Below are positions 39,439 through 48,501 of a DNA stretch of 64,000 nt, piece after piece. Position numbers and translations under genes: made by a program. Origin of the DNA: Methylocella tundrae (GTDB lineage: Bacteria; Pseudomonadota; Alphaproteobacteria; Rhizobiales; Beijerinckiaceae); NCBI RefSeq assembly GCF_901905185.1, contig NZ_CABFMQ020000001.1, positions 1 through 64,000 on the forward strand. Direction: 5' to 3'. The notes beneath the pieces were generated by a model, which worked only from the letters and a program-made list of their open reading frames with translations, was not told the origin of the DNA and did not search any database. Numbering within the stretch: the first letter of the stretch is position 1; each line of letters begins with the position of its first letter.

Positions 39439-39651
39439 ATGTCAGATCACGTTTATAAAGTCGTTGAGCTTGTCGGCTCGTCGCCCACGTCGATTGAGGA
39501 CGCCATCAAAGGAGCGATCGAGCGCGCCAGTCAGACGCTCAGGAACATTCGCTGGTTCGAGGTGATAGAGACGCGCGGCCACGTCGAGGATGGCAAGGTC
39601 CATCACTTCCAGGTGATGCTGAAAGTCGGCTTTACCCTCGACGCCGAGTGA
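39439..39651 (+). CDS. dodecin flavoprotein
   Basis: This 70-residue protein forms hollow dodecamers that store or buffer flavins. It shows the family pattern: [19 protein letters not shown] at the start, the flavin-stacking tryptophan in [13 protein letters not shown], and the C-terminal strand YxVxLKVGF-like [12 protein letters not shown] strong ribosome site GGAAGGG lies seven bases before the ATG. It diverges from the phosphorylase gene and converges on the peroxidase pair. Dodecins are often stress-induced, which agrees with the neighbours. Confidence 0.94.
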   Translation: MSDHVYKVVELVGSSPTSIEDAIKGAIERASQTLRNIRWFEVIETRGHVEDGKVHHFQVMLKVGFTLDAE

Positions 39652-39703
39652 CGCCTGTGGTTTCCGCCGACAGGTCGACTTTCGTGGCCGGGACGCGATC
39701 GGT

Positions 39704-40180
39704 TCAGGCAAGCGCCTTTTCGATTGCGTCAACGACTTCCGGCGCGTCGGGGACGGTGCGTGATCCGAACGTCCCCGCGATCGCGCCTTTTTTGTCGATC
39801 AGATATTTATGGAAATTCCACTTTGGCGTCGCGGCCTCGCCGAGTTCGCTCACGACCCATTGATAAAAAGGATGCGCGTCGGGCCCGATGACGACTTCTT
39901 TCGACGTCATCGGAAAGTCTATGTGGAATTTCACCGTGCAAAACTGCTTGATCTCGGCTTCCGTCCCCGGCTCCTGCTTGCCGAAATCATTGGCCGGAAC
40001 ACCGAGCACGACGAGGCCGGCGCCCTGATATTTCCGGTAGAGGGCTTCGAGCGCCTCATATTGCGGGGTGAGGCCGCAGGCCGAGGCCGTGTTGACGACA
40101 AGCACGGCCTTGCCTTTGAACGTCGAGAGGGGCAGGGCTTCGCCGTCGATGGTCTTGAACGAATAATCATAGGCGCTCAT
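39704..40180 (-). CDS. glutathione peroxidase-family protein, copy 1
   Basis: This 158-residue thiol peroxidase reduces peroxides. The peroxidatic Cys35 lies in VNTASACGLTPQ; the glutamine is in FGKQEPG, and WNFHKYLIDK supplies the tryptophan and asparagine of the tetrad. It is a cysteine, not selenocysteine, enzyme. In copy 2 the FPCNQFG motif has a cysteine where this protein has VPANDFG, so the two may differ in resolving chemistry and reductant. It starts 17 bases after the stop of copy 2, so they are co-transcribed. Confidence 0.93.
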   Translation of the reverse strand: MSAYDYSFKTIDGEALPLSTFKGKAVLVVNTASACGLTPQYEALEALYRKYQGAGLVVLGVPANDFGKQEPGTEAEIKQFCTVKFHIDFPMTSKEVVIGPDAHPFYQWVVSELGEAATPKWNFHKYLIDKKGAIAGTFGSRTVPDAPEVVDAIEKALA

Positions 40181-40197
40181 CTCGTTCTCTCTCCTGT

Positions 40198-40746
40198 TTA
40201 TTCCGGCCGCCTCGCGGCGTTTCCTGCCTCGCCCATGTCGCCTTGGGCGTCGCCGCCTTCAGCGTATCGCGCGAGCGCGTTCTGGATGGAGCCTTCGATC
40301 TTCTTCGGAGGAGTCAGGGGCGCGAAGCGGCGCAGAGGCGTCCCATCCATTCCAATCAGAAATTTAGTAAAATTCCATTTGACGCTGCGCCCGAGCAGCC
40401 CCGGGAGCTTGGCGGTCAGCCAGGAAAAAAGCGGATGCGCGCGCTGCCCTTTCACGTCGATCTTCTCGAAGATCGGGAAGCTCACGCCGTAATTGACGAG
40501 ACAGCCGTCCGCGATCGCGGCGCTGTCGCCCGGCTCCTGATTGCCGAACTGGTTGCAGGGGAATCCTAAAACGACAAGTCCGCGGCTCGCATAGGCGCGG
40601 TGCAATTGCTCAAGCCCCGCATATTGGGGCGTAAAGCCGCATTTGCTCGCCGTGTTGACGACGAGAACCACTTGACCCGCATAGCGCGAGAATTGAATTT
40701 TTTCGCCGCGCAAGGTGTTGGCGGAGAATTGGTAAAACGCGCTCAT
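40198..40746 (-). CDS. glutathione peroxidase-family protein, copy 2
   Basis: This 182-residue thiol peroxidase has Cys36 in VNTASKCGFTPQ, FPCNQFGNQEPG and WNFTKFLIG as active-site motifs. A second cysteine (in DGCLVNYG) sits where many non-selenium enzymes carry a resolving cysteine, suggesting a thioredoxin-linked cycle. The C-terminal 20 residues are a poorly conserved glycine-rich extension. It lies between the aldo-keto reductase gene and copy 1 on the same strand, consistent with a peroxide/electrophile detoxification run. Confidence 0.93.
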   Translation of the reverse strand: MSAFYQFSANTLRGEKIQFSRYAGQVVLVVNTASKCGFTPQYAGLEQLHRAYASRGLVVLGFPCNQFGNQEPGDSAAIADGCLVNYGVSFPIFEKIDVKGQRAHPLFSWLTAKLPGLLGRSVKWNFTKFLIGMDGTPLRRFAPLTPPKKIEGSIQNALARYAEGGDAQGDMGEAGNAARRPE

Positions 40747-40856
40747 GCTCGATGCTCCGATCGCAGTCGGGAGACGAAACTCTCAGGTCAGCACGACAGC
40801 GGCCCGCCAAAAAGCGCGGCGCTTCCCGGGCGGTCAACCCGGCGCGCGGCTCAAGA

Positions 40857-41864
40857 TCATGATCGCGCCGGAGGCGCCATGAATTCCGGACCGACCGGGT
40901 CCTTGATCTCCTCGCGCAGAATGCGATCGATTTCGGCTTTGGCGGAGGCGTCGAGCGACCAGCCGAAAACGTCGTCGATGGGCTCCAACTGGCCTGGATG
41001 GCGCGCGCCCCATAGCGCCGAGGTAATGCCCTGGTCGAGCGCCCAGCGCACGGCGAGGTCGATGACTTTTTTGCCGAAACGCTCCTTCGCCAACTGCTCG
41101 AGGCGCGCGACGGCGGAAAGATACTGCCCGAAGCGGGGCTGCTGGAACTTCGGATCTTTGCGGCGCAGATCGTCTCCCTCGAAGACGGTGTCCGTCTTCA
41201 TCCGGCCAGACAGAAGCCCGCGGCAGAGCGCGCCATAGCCGAAGGTCGCGATCTCATTCTTCAGGCAATAGGGCAGAATTTCCGCCTCGATCTCGCGCTC
41301 GAACAGATTGTAGGGGGGCTGCAGCACATGCAGCGGCGCGACCTTGCGGAACCGCTCCATCTGTTCGACCGAGAAGTTGCTGACGCCGATGGCGCGGATC
41401 TTGCCCTGATCGAAGAGCGCCTTCATCGCCTCCGCGGTTTCCTCGACGGGGACGCTCGGGTCTGGCCAATGCACCTGATAGATGTCGATATGGTCCGTCT
41501 TGAGCCGCGCGAGGGAGTCCTCGATCTCGCGGTTGATGCGCTCGCGGCTGGCGTTGCGGAAGACTTTTCCATCCTTCCAGTCGAGCCCGACCTTGGTCGC
41601 GATCAGGACGCGCTCGCGCAGCCCGCCTTCGAGAGCCTTGCCGACGACTTCCTCTGAATGGCCAAATCCGTAGACGGGCGCGGTGTCGATCAGCGTGACG
41701 CCATGATCGAGAGCGGCGCGCAGCGTCGCGATCGACTGCGCGTCATCGCTGCCGCCCCACATCCAGCCGCCGATGGCCCAGGTTCCAAGCGCCACCCGCG
41801 AGACTTTCAGCGGCGTTCCTTTGATTTCGGCGAACTCGCCTTTGTCCGGCGCGAGAGCGGTCAT
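40857..41864 (-). CDS. aldo/keto reductase
   Basis: This 335-residue NADPH-dependent reductase belongs to the aldo/keto reductase superfamily and reduces aldehydes or ketones. Catalytic residues appear as the aspartate and tyrosine in LIDTAPVYGFGHSEEVVGKAL, the lysine in IATKVGLDW, and the histidine in IYQVHWPDP. The C-terminal part, with AVRWALDQGITSALWGARHPGQ, matches the YajO/Tas-like branch. It lies between an RND operon upstream and the peroxidase pair downstream, all minus strand, with gaps of 78 and 110 bases. Confidence 0.92.
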   Translation of the reverse strand: MTALAPDKGEFAEIKGTPLKVSRVALGTWAIGGWMWGGSDDAQSIATLRAALDHGVTLIDTAPVYGFGHSEEVVGKALEGGLRERVLIATKVGLDWKDGKVFRNASRERINREIEDSLARLKTDHIDIYQVHWPDPSVPVEETAEAMKALFDQGKIRAIGVSNFSVEQMERFRKVAPLHVLQPPYNLFEREIEAEILPYCLKNEIATFGYGALCRGLLSGRMKTDTVFEGDDLRRKDPKFQQPRFGQYLSAVARLEQLAKERFGKKVIDLAVRWALDQGITSALWGARHPGQLEPIDDVFGWSLDASAKAEIDRILREEIKDPVGPEFMAPPARS

Positions 41865-41888
41865 TGGCTGGCTCCTTTGAAAATAAAA

Positions 41889-41933
41889 TTGCGACCTGGC
41901 TTGTTGCGACCTGGCTCGTTGCGATCTGGCTTC
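41889..41933 (-). repeat. three tandem 15-bp repeats
   Basis: TTGCGACCTGGCTTG (41889-41903), TTGCGACCTGGCTCG (41904-41918) and TTGCGATCTGGCTTC (41919-41933) follow one another without spacers, differing at one to three positions. They occupy most of the gap between the RND adaptor stop and the aldo-keto reductase start, on the untranslated side of the reductase ribosome site. Confidence 0.9.
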
Positions 41934-41942
41934 GCGCCGCGC

Positions 41943-43208
41943 TCAGGCTGAGGCCACCGTAACTTTCATGCCGTCCACCGCATTGGCGGGCGGACTGAGG
42001 ATGATCTGATCGCCGGGCTTCAGCCCCGATTTTACTTCGACCGTTGCGCCGTTGTCCAATTCGAGAACGATTTTGCGCATCTCAACCTTGCCGTCGCTGA
42101 CGACGGCGACGCGCAGTCCGTCCTGGCCAAAAACCACCGCTTGCGAGGGAACGATAATGACCGGATTGATCCGCCGCGATTGCAGATGAATGACGCTGTA
42201 AAGACCCGCCGCCAGCTTGCCCTCCCGATTGTCGATATCCACTTCCATCAGCAGGGTGCGCGTCCCCGCGGCGAGGGCGCTGGCGTTGCGCGCGACCTTG
42301 CCGTGGAACACCTGGCCCGGCAGTTCCGATACCGTCGCGGTCGCGGGATCGCCATCCTTGAGGCCGAAGGTGAAAGCCTGCGGCACGAAGACCTGCACCC
42401 GCAGGACGTCGGTTCTTGCAACGGCGAACAGGGGCGTGCCCGAACTTGCGTCGGCTGTGACAAGATCGCCGACATCGACCAGCCGGCTGGTGACGACGCC
42501 GTCATAGGGCGCCTTGATCTGCTCAAATTCGGTCAATTGCTGAAGCCGGTTCACCGCCGCCTGCTGCGCCACGACATTGGCTTTGGCGACTGCGACCGCC
42601 GCCACGCGCGAGGCAAAAGTCAGCCGGTCCGTGTCGCCTTGCTGTGCGCTTGACCAGCCTTGCGCAACAAGACGCGAGGTTCGCTGGTCGGTGACGCGGC
42701 CAAGATCGGCGTCCGCTTCCGCCTGCTGCACCGCGGCCTGGAACTGCACGAGCTGCCCCTTTGCCTGGGCGAGCTGCTGATCGAGATCAGGCGCGGCGAT
42801 CACGGCGAGAACGTCGCCTTTCTTCAGCTTGGTTCCGATGTCGGCGTTGCGGACGCTGATATAGCCGGTGGCGCGCGCAAACAGCGTCGCGGCGTCGAAC
42901 GCCGCCATATTGCCTGTGAGTTCGATCGTGCGCGGGGAACTCTCCTCCTTGGCCAGCATGGTGCGCACCGTCGGCGCGGCGTTTTCTCGCGCCTCGACTT
43001 CCGCCTCAGCCTCGGCATTGCGGCTGGTGTGCGTCCACATGCCAAAACTAACGAGACCCGCGAGGACCGCGAGCGCGGCGAAGCCGGTCAGCCGCGCGGC
43101 GCTCCGCCGTTCGCCGTCGCCAGGTTTCGGATTCTGTGGCTCTCCACGCTCGTCCGGCGCCCGAAGATTTTGCGTTCTGAACGAAGGGTCTGGAGGAATG
43201 CTGTTCAT
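41943..43208 (-). CDS. RND efflux periplasmic adaptor (membrane fusion protein), pump 2
   Basis: This 421-residue HlyD-family adaptor has a cytosolic N-terminus of about 35 residues, one membrane anchor (about 38-58) and the adaptor core: ATLFARATGYISVRNADIGTKLKKGD, a helical hairpin, and IKAPYDGVVTSRLVDVGDLV. The C-terminal VKSGLKPGDQIIL is typical. It joins the RND permease encoded immediately upstream, whose stop overlaps this start by four bases (ATGA), so the permease comes first, opposite to pump 1. No outer-membrane factor gene is in this cluster. Confidence 0.92.
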   Translation of the reverse strand: MNSIPPDPSFRTQNLRAPDERGEPQNPKPGDGERRSAARLTGFAALAVLAGLVSFGMWTHTSRNAEAEAEVEARENAAPTVRTMLAKEESSPRTIELTGNMAAFDAATLFARATGYISVRNADIGTKLKKGDVLAVIAAPDLDQQLAQAKGQLVQFQAAVQQAEADADLGRVTDQRTSRLVAQGWSSAQQGDTDRLTFASRVAAVAVAKANVVAQQAAVNRLQQLTEFEQIKAPYDGVVTSRLVDVGDLVTADASSGTPLFAVARTDVLRVQVFVPQAFTFGLKDGDPATATVSELPGQVFHGKVARNASALAAGTRTLLMEVDIDNREGKLAAGLYSVIHLQSRRINPVIIVPSQAVVFGQDGLRVAVVSDGKVEMRKIVLELDNGATVEVKSGLKPGDQIILSPPANAVDGMKVTVASA

Positions 43209-46200
43209 GACGGCGATCCTTGATGGGTCACGCTCTCCGGGGTTTCGGCTTCGATGCGCTCAAACCGGCCGATGACGGAATAGAGGAAAGGCACGAAAAG
43301 CAAAGTCGTCATCGTGCCGACGATGACGCCGCCAAGCACGGCGCGCGCCAGCACCGCGTTCTGCTCCTCGCCAGGGCCGCCGATCGCCATTGGAATCATG
43401 CCGACGATCATCGCCGCGGCGGTCATCAGAACGGGCCGCAATCGCGTCGTGCCGGCCGACAGCGCGGCGTCGAAGGCGCTCATCCCCGCCTCGCGCTGTT
43501 CTCTGGCGAAGGTGACGAGCAGGATCGAATTCGCCGAGGCGACGCCGATCGCCATGATGGCGCCCATCAGCGAGGGCACGCTCAAGGTCGTGCCGGTGAC
43601 AAATAGCACCAACAGAATGCCTGCCCCCGCGCCCGGCAGCGCGAGGATGACGGCGAGCGGATCGAGGAAGCTCTGGTAGTTGACGACCATCAGCATGTAG
43701 ACGAACACCGCCGCGAACAGCAATCCGAGCGTCAAATTCTGAAACGCCGACTCCATGCTGTCGATCTGGCCGCGGACGACGATGCGATTGCCGGGTTTCA
43801 GCTGCGGCTCGACTTCGGCGACGATCTTGCGGATTGCTGACGCCACTGCGCCGAGATCCTTGTTCTGGGTGCTGCCATAGACGTCATAGACGGCCTGAAT
43901 GTTAGAGTGGTTGTACACGGATTGTACGCCGATGCGTTTCGACGTGGCGATGTTTCCGAGCACCGTCGGGATCGGCGTGCCGCTCGGATCTATGCCGCTG
44001 GTCAGGGGCGTATTGTCCAGCTGGTTCTTGCTGGCGATGCGATATTCGGGCGTTTGCACGGCCATGAAATAGGGGATGCCGCTTTTCGGATCGGTCCAGA
44101 AGTTCGGCGAGACCTGCTCCGACGAACTGAGGCTGATGTTCAGATTATTGGCGACGTCCTGCATCTTCAGCTGAAGCTGCTGGGCGCGCGTGCGGTCGAC
44201 CACGTAATACATTTCCGGCGCGTCCAGCTCCTGCTGGATATGGGCGTCGACGACGCCTGGAACCTTGCTCATCTTCTGCTGCAGGAGAGCTGCGACCTTC
44301 TTGTTGTTTTCGCGGTCGCGACCTTGAATTTGGACGTCGATCTGGGTCGGAACGCCAAAGTTCAGCACCTGCGTCACGAGATCGGCGGGCTGGAAATAGA
44401 ACAGGACGTCGGGAAAGGCGGCGGCCAGCTCGGCGCGCAGCTTCTTGATGATTTGCGCGGTCGGCTGGTGATCCTCGCTCAGCTCGATCTGGATGACGCC
44501 GTCGTTCACTCCGATCGCGCTGCCATCCGTAAAGGCGAGATTATAGAGCCGCTGCGGCAGGCCGATATTGTCGATGACGAGCTTTAGATCCTTGGCCGGG
44601 ACCGAAGCGCGGATTTTGTCTTCGACCGCCTGAAAGATCTGTTCGGTCCGCTCGATGCGGGTGCGCGCAGGCGCCCGCACATGCAGCTGGATGAGGCCCG
44701 CGTCGACGCTTGGAAAAAAGTCCGATCCGACATGGAGCGACAGAACGCCGGCGCCGGCGATGACGAGCAGAGCGACCGTCGGCGTCAGGATCTTGCGCCG
44801 GAGAATCCCGGCGAGCAGCCAGCCATAGAAGTCGCGGAAACGATCGAAGCGGGCGTTGAAGCCGGCGTGAAACCGCGCGAACCAGCCCGTCGCTTCGCCG
44901 TGCTGCTCATGTTCCTTACGGATCAGAAGCGAGATCATGATTGGGGTCAGCGTGCGCGAGATGCCATAGGAGGCGAGCATGGCGAACACGACGGCCATGG
45001 CGAGCGGCGTGAACAGATAGCGCGCGGCGCCCTGCAGGAAGAACACCGAAACGAACACGCAACAGATGGCGAGCGTCGAAATCAGGGTCGGCACTGCGAT
45101 GCCGGCGGCGCCCTCGAGCACCGCTTTGTCGAAGGGCTCTCCTTCTTCCAGCAGGCGATGGGTGTTTTCGATCGTCACCGTACTGTCGTCGACGAGAATG
45201 CCGACCGCCAGCGCCAGGCCGCCGAGCGTCATCGTGTTGATCGTCTGGCCGAGCGCCGACAGCACCGCGATCGAGGTCAGGATCGACAGCGGAATCGACA
45301 CCATAACAACGATCGTCGAACGCCACGAGCCGAGGAAAATGAGGATCATGAGGGCGGTCAGTCCGGCCGCGATCGCGCCTTCGTGCAGCACGCTCTGGAT
45401 GGCGTTCTGCACGAACACCGACTGATCGAAGAGCAGCTCGATGTTCATGCCGGGCGGCGCCGCCCTCTTGATCTCGGGAAGCGCCGCCTTGACCCGGTTG
45501 ACAACGTCGAGAGTCGAGGCGTTGCCGTTCTTGATGATGGTCAGCAAGACGGACCGCCGGCCTTCCGCGCGCACGATGTTCTGCTGCACCGCCCAGCCGT
45601 CGCGCACATGGGCGACGTCGGAGAGAAAGACGGTTGCGCCGCCAACCTGTTTGATCGGCACGTGATTGAGGTCTTCGATCGAGGGGGCGAGGCTGTTGAC
45701 CTTCACGATGAACTGCTTGTCGCCCATCTTGACGTCGCCGGAAGGCAAGGTCAGGCTTTGGGCGTTGACCGCGTTGACGATGTCGTTCGGCGAGATGCCG
45801 CGCGCCCGCAGAGCGTCCGGGTCGAGATCGATCATCACCTGGCGGTATTTGCCGCCATAAGGGGTCGGCAGCGTGATGCCCGGGATCGGCGCCAGCGCCT
45901 GGCGCATCTGATAGATGCCGTAATCATAGAGCTGCTGTTCGTTCAGCCGGTCCGAGCTCAAGCTCAACTGAAGCACCGGGACCGACGACGCGCTGTACTG
46001 GATGATGATCGGCGGCTGGATGCCCGCCGGCATGAGGGCGCGGATGGAATTTGAGCCCGAGACGATCTGGGCGATCGCGAGGTCAATGCTCACATTGGGC
46101 TGGAAATAGATCTTTTCGACGGCGATGCCGGAGAGCGTCTGGCTCTCAATGTTGCGCACGTCGCTCACGCTGGAGCTGATCGAATATTCGCTATAGGTGG

Positions 46201-46390
46201 TGACGCGCTGTTCCATTTCATCCGGCGTCAGGCCTGTATATTGCCAGATCACCGTGACGACCGGGATGTTGATGTTCGGAAAAATGTCCTTCGGCGTCGT
46301 GAAGATCGCCGCGCCGCCAAGGAAAAGCATCATAAAGGCCAGCACGTAAAACGTGTGGCGATACCGCAGCGCGAAGCCGACAATGCCCAT
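43205..46390 (-). CDS. RND efflux permease, pump 2
   Basis: This 1061-residue inner-membrane RND transporter has twelve helices and two large periplasmic loops. The N-terminus MGIVGFALRYRHTFYVLAF and PKDIFPNINIPVVTVIWQYTG mark the AcrB superfamily, and GILVDDSTVTIENTHRLLEEG contains the two proton-relay aspartates. The N-terminal and loop motifs (for example GLTPDEMEQRVTTYSEY) differ from the classic HAE1 pump at 29102 and belong to a group whose substrates I cannot name. The ATG at 46390 follows GGAGAG; a longer frame to 46456 would overlap the promoter. It is divergent from a TetR gene. Confidence 0.94.
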   Translation of the reverse strand: MGIVGFALRYRHTFYVLAFMMLFLGGAAIFTTPKDIFPNINIPVVTVIWQYTGLTPDEMEQRVTTYSEYSISSSVSDVRNIESQTLSGIAVEKIYFQPNVSIDLAIAQIVSGSNSIRALMPAGIQPPIIIQYSASSVPVLQLSLSSDRLNEQQLYDYGIYQMRQALAPIPGITLPTPYGGKYRQVMIDLDPDALRARGISPNDIVNAVNAQSLTLPSGDVKMGDKQFIVKVNSLAPSIEDLNHVPIKQVGGATVFLSDVAHVRDGWAVQQNIVRAEGRRSVLLTIIKNGNASTLDVVNRVKAALPEIKRAAPPGMNIELLFDQSVFVQNAIQSVLHEGAIAAGLTALMILIFLGSWRSTIVVMVSIPLSILTSIAVLSALGQTINTMTLGGLALAVGILVDDSTVTIENTHRLLEEGEPFDKAVLEGAAGIAVPTLISTLAICCVFVSVFFLQGAARYLFTPLAMAVVFAMLASYGISRTLTPIMISLLIRKEHEQHGEATGWFARFHAGFNARFDRFRDFYGWLLAGILRRKILTPTVALLVIAGAGVLSLHVGSDFFPSVDAGLIQLHVRAPARTRIERTEQIFQAVEDKIRASVPAKDLKLVIDNIGLPQRLYNLAFTDGSAIGVNDGVIQIELSEDHQPTAQIIKKLRAELAAAFPDVLFYFQPADLVTQVLNFGVPTQIDVQIQGRDRENNKKVAALLQQKMSKVPGVVDAHIQQELDAPEMYYVVDRTRAQQLQLKMQDVANNLNISLSSSEQVSPNFWTDPKSGIPYFMAVQTPEYRIASKNQLDNTPLTSGIDPSGTPIPTVLGNIATSKRIGVQSVYNHSNIQAVYDVYGSTQNKDLGAVASAIRKIVAEVEPQLKPGNRIVVRGQIDSMESAFQNLTLGLLFAAVFVYMLMVVNYQSFLDPLAVILALPGAGAGILLVLFVTGTTLSVPSLMGAIMAIGVASANSILLVTFAREQREAGMSAFDAALSAGTTRLRPVLMTAAAMIVGMIPMAIGGPGEEQNAVLARAVLGGVIVGTMTTLLFVPFLYSVIGRFERIEAETPESVTHQGSPS

Positions 46391-46420
46391 AATGCTCTCC
46401 GGGGATTTCTCCTTGACGTA

Positions 46421-46443
46421 TTGTATCGTACAGTACATATCAA
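46421..46443. promoter_or_regulatory. candidate TetR operator between pump 2 and its regulator
   Basis: The 23-base stretch from TTG at 46421 to CAA at 46443 is an inverted repeat of the form TTG-N4-GTAC-N-GTAC-N4-CAA, with the core GTACAGTAC at 46428-46436. It lies midway in the 83-base divergent gap, where binding would block both promoters, the classic arrangement for TetR self-regulation. Confidence 0.6.
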
Positions 46444-46473
46444 GTGCATTATGCAAGTCTCACCTGCTTTTGA

Positions 46474-47133
46474 ATGAAAACAGCCGCTGTAAAGGTTGAC
46501 TTTTCTCAGGTTCCGGCAGGAAGCCGCCTCGCTGCGCGGCGGGCCGCCTTCCTGTCCGCGGCCCGGACGGTGTTCCAGGAGAAGGGCTTCGCCGAAGCGA
46601 CGCTTGACGATGTGATCGCGCTATCGGGCGGATCGCGGCAGACGCTTTATTTGCTTTTTGGCGGCAAGAAGGGCCTTCTCGAGGCGCTCATCACCGAGAC
46701 CGCCGAGACGATTTTCCGCGGCCTCACCCCTGAGAAACTGGCGCCGCAGCCGCCTGAACAGGTTTTGACCGAATTCGGCGTCCGCTACCTTGAGATCGTG
46801 ACCTCTCCGGCGGCCTTGAGCATCAATCGCCTGATCATCGCCGAGGCCGCGCGCCTTCCAGACATCGCCGAACGCTACTGGCAATTGGGTCCTGGCCGCA
46901 GCCGGGATTTCCTCACCGATTTTTTCGACAGGCAAATCGAACGCGGGCGGCTCCAAATGCCCGATAGCCGCAGGGCGGCGGATCATTTTCTCGAAATGCT
47001 GTCCGGGACGCTGCGATTCCAGTGCCTGATCGGCGTGCGGACCTCCCCGGACAAATCGGAAATCGAGGAGATCGCAGCGGCGGCCGTGGCCCAGTTCTTC
47101 GTCGGCTGCGCCGCCGCGACGGCGCCGGGCTGA
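46474..47133 (+). CDS. TetR/AcrR-family regulator, likely repressor of pump 2
   Basis: This 219-residue protein has an N-terminal helix-turn-helix domain (about 20-75) with FLSAARTVFQEKGFAEATLDDV and SGGSRQTLYLLFGGKKGLLEAL, and a ligand domain ending in SGTLRFQCLIGVR. The C-terminal half resembles AefR-like efflux repressors. It is transcribed away from the RND pump with a palindrome between the two, and converges with an alcohol dehydrogenase-like gene six bases later. Ligands are unknown. Confidence 0.93.
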   Translation: MKTAAVKVDFSQVPAGSRLAARRAAFLSAARTVFQEKGFAEATLDDVIALSGGSRQTLYLLFGGKKGLLEALITETAETIFRGLTPEKLAPQPPEQVLTEFGVRYLEIVTSPAALSINRLIIAEAARLPDIAERYWQLGPGRSRDFLTDFFDRQIERGRLQMPDSRRAADHFLEMLSGTLRFQCLIGVRTSPDKSEIEEIAAAAVAQFFVGCAAATAPG

Positions 47134-47139
47134 GACTCC

Positions 47140-48153
47140 TCAAAATCCCTCGAGTACGATTTTTCCTCTGGCTTTGCCGCTCTCGATCAGCGCATGCGCC
47201 TTCCGGAGGTTCGCGGCGCTGATCGGCCCAAGGTTTTGCGCCAGCGTCGTGCGAAGGACGCCGGCGTCGAGGAGGCCCGCGACCTCCTCAAGGAGATGGT
47301 GCTGGGCGATCATGTCGGGCGTCTCGAACAGCGATCGCGTGAACATGGACTCCCAGTGCGTCGAAACCGCCTTCTGTTTCAGGAGGCGGACGTCGATGGC
47401 GGCGGGATCGTCGATCAGGCCGAACCTGCCTTGAGGCCTGATCGCCTCGACGATCGCCGGAAAATGCTGATCCGTCGCGGTGAGGCTTGCGATATAGTCG
47501 ACGGGGCCGAGCCCGAGCGCGCGCAACTGCTCGACGAAGGGTTTCGTGTGATCGATGACATGATGGGCGCCGAGCTCCAGGCACCAGTCGCGGCTCTCCG
47601 GCCGCGATGCGGTGGCAATGACGGCGAGGCCCGTCAGGCGGCGCGCGAGCTGGATCAGGATCGAGCCAACCCCGCCCGCACCGCCGATGATCAGAAGGCT
47701 GGAGCCGACTGATCCTTCGCCGCGGCTGACGCCGAGACGGTCAAACAGCAATTCCCAGGCGGTTATCGCGGTGAGAGGCAGGGCGGCGCCCTCGGCGTCG
47801 CTCAGCGTCTTTGGCTTGTGGCCGACGATGCGCTCATCGACAAGGTGAAGCTCGGCGTTGGTTCCCTGACGGACGATGGAGCCCGCGTAGAACACCGCTT
47901 CGCCCGGTTTGAACAAGGTGACCTCCGCGCCGATGGCTTCGACTGTGCCGACGGCGTCCCAACCAAGAATTTTAACCGCTCCCGGCTCCGGCGCGCTGCG
48001 CTTGCGCACCTTTGTGTCGACCGGGTTGACCGACACCGCCTTCACCGCGACGAGGAGGTCGCGCGGCCCGGGCGCCGGCGCGGCAATGTCGAGGTCAAGC
48101 AGCGCATCGTCTGCTTCAACGGGAAGGGACGTCCGGTAGCCGACAGCTTTCAT
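47140..48153 (-). CDS. zinc-independent MDR-family quinone oxidoreductase-like protein
   Basis: This 337-residue protein is of the medium-chain dehydrogenase/reductase superfamily, in the quinone-reductase-like zinc-free branch often called zinc-binding alcohol dehydrogenase family. The GroES-like half contains SVNPVDTKVRKR and ILGWDAVGTVEAIG; the nucleotide-binding half has LLIIGGAGGVGSILIQLAR. The catalytic-zinc cysteines of alcohol dehydrogenases are absent. It reduces a quinone, enone or similar electrophile with NADPH. It is divergent from the GlcG-like gene across 348 bases and ends six bases from the TetR gene. Confidence 0.9.
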   Translation of the reverse strand: MKAVGYRTSLPVEADDALLDLDIAAPAPGPRDLLVAVKAVSVNPVDTKVRKRSAPEPGAVKILGWDAVGTVEAIGAEVTLFKPGEAVFYAGSIVRQGTNAELHLVDERIVGHKPKTLSDAEGAALPLTAITAWELLFDRLGVSRGEGSVGSSLLIIGGAGGVGSILIQLARRLTGLAVIATASRPESRDWCLELGAHHVIDHTKPFVEQLRALGLGPVDYIASLTATDQHFPAIVEAIRPQGRFGLIDDPAAIDVRLLKQKAVSTHWESMFTRSLFETPDMIAQHHLLEEVAGLLDAGVLRTTLAQNLGPISAANLRKAHALIESGKARGKIVLEGF

Positions 48154-48501
48154 CGGTTTCTTCTCCGCTGGCGCATGATTGCAGTCGCGAGGGCGTGCAA
48201 ATTGTGTGGATCACGCTCGACCAAGCAAAATTCGCGGGCGCGATCGATTCAAATTCCCGTCATCCTGGATCCGATGAAACGCAAATCCGCCTTGCGCCGA
48301 ACAGCGCCGTCGCCGCGCCTGGCGCTGATCAGTCGCAGCCGATAAATGAAACGCCGGCGCGAGGGGCGCTTGTGGAAGCGCGTCGGGGCGCGTTAAAACC
48401 GGCCGAAGCTCGGCCGCGCGGCGCGGGGACAATATCCGATCTCGCGAGACGGATGAAGGCGCAAGGACCGCCATCGAGCCGACACGAAGGGAAGAAAAGC
48501 C
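48154..48501. other. 348-base divergent intergenic region
   Basis: It lies between the quinone reductase-like gene and the GlcG-like gene. Open frames crossing it are shadows without ribosome sites. Around 48213-48255 the sequence GGATCACGCTCGACCAAGC resembles, in degenerate form, the GGATCATGC-containing palindromic element at 18252. Promoters of both neighbours must lie here; none is clear. Confidence 0.45.
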
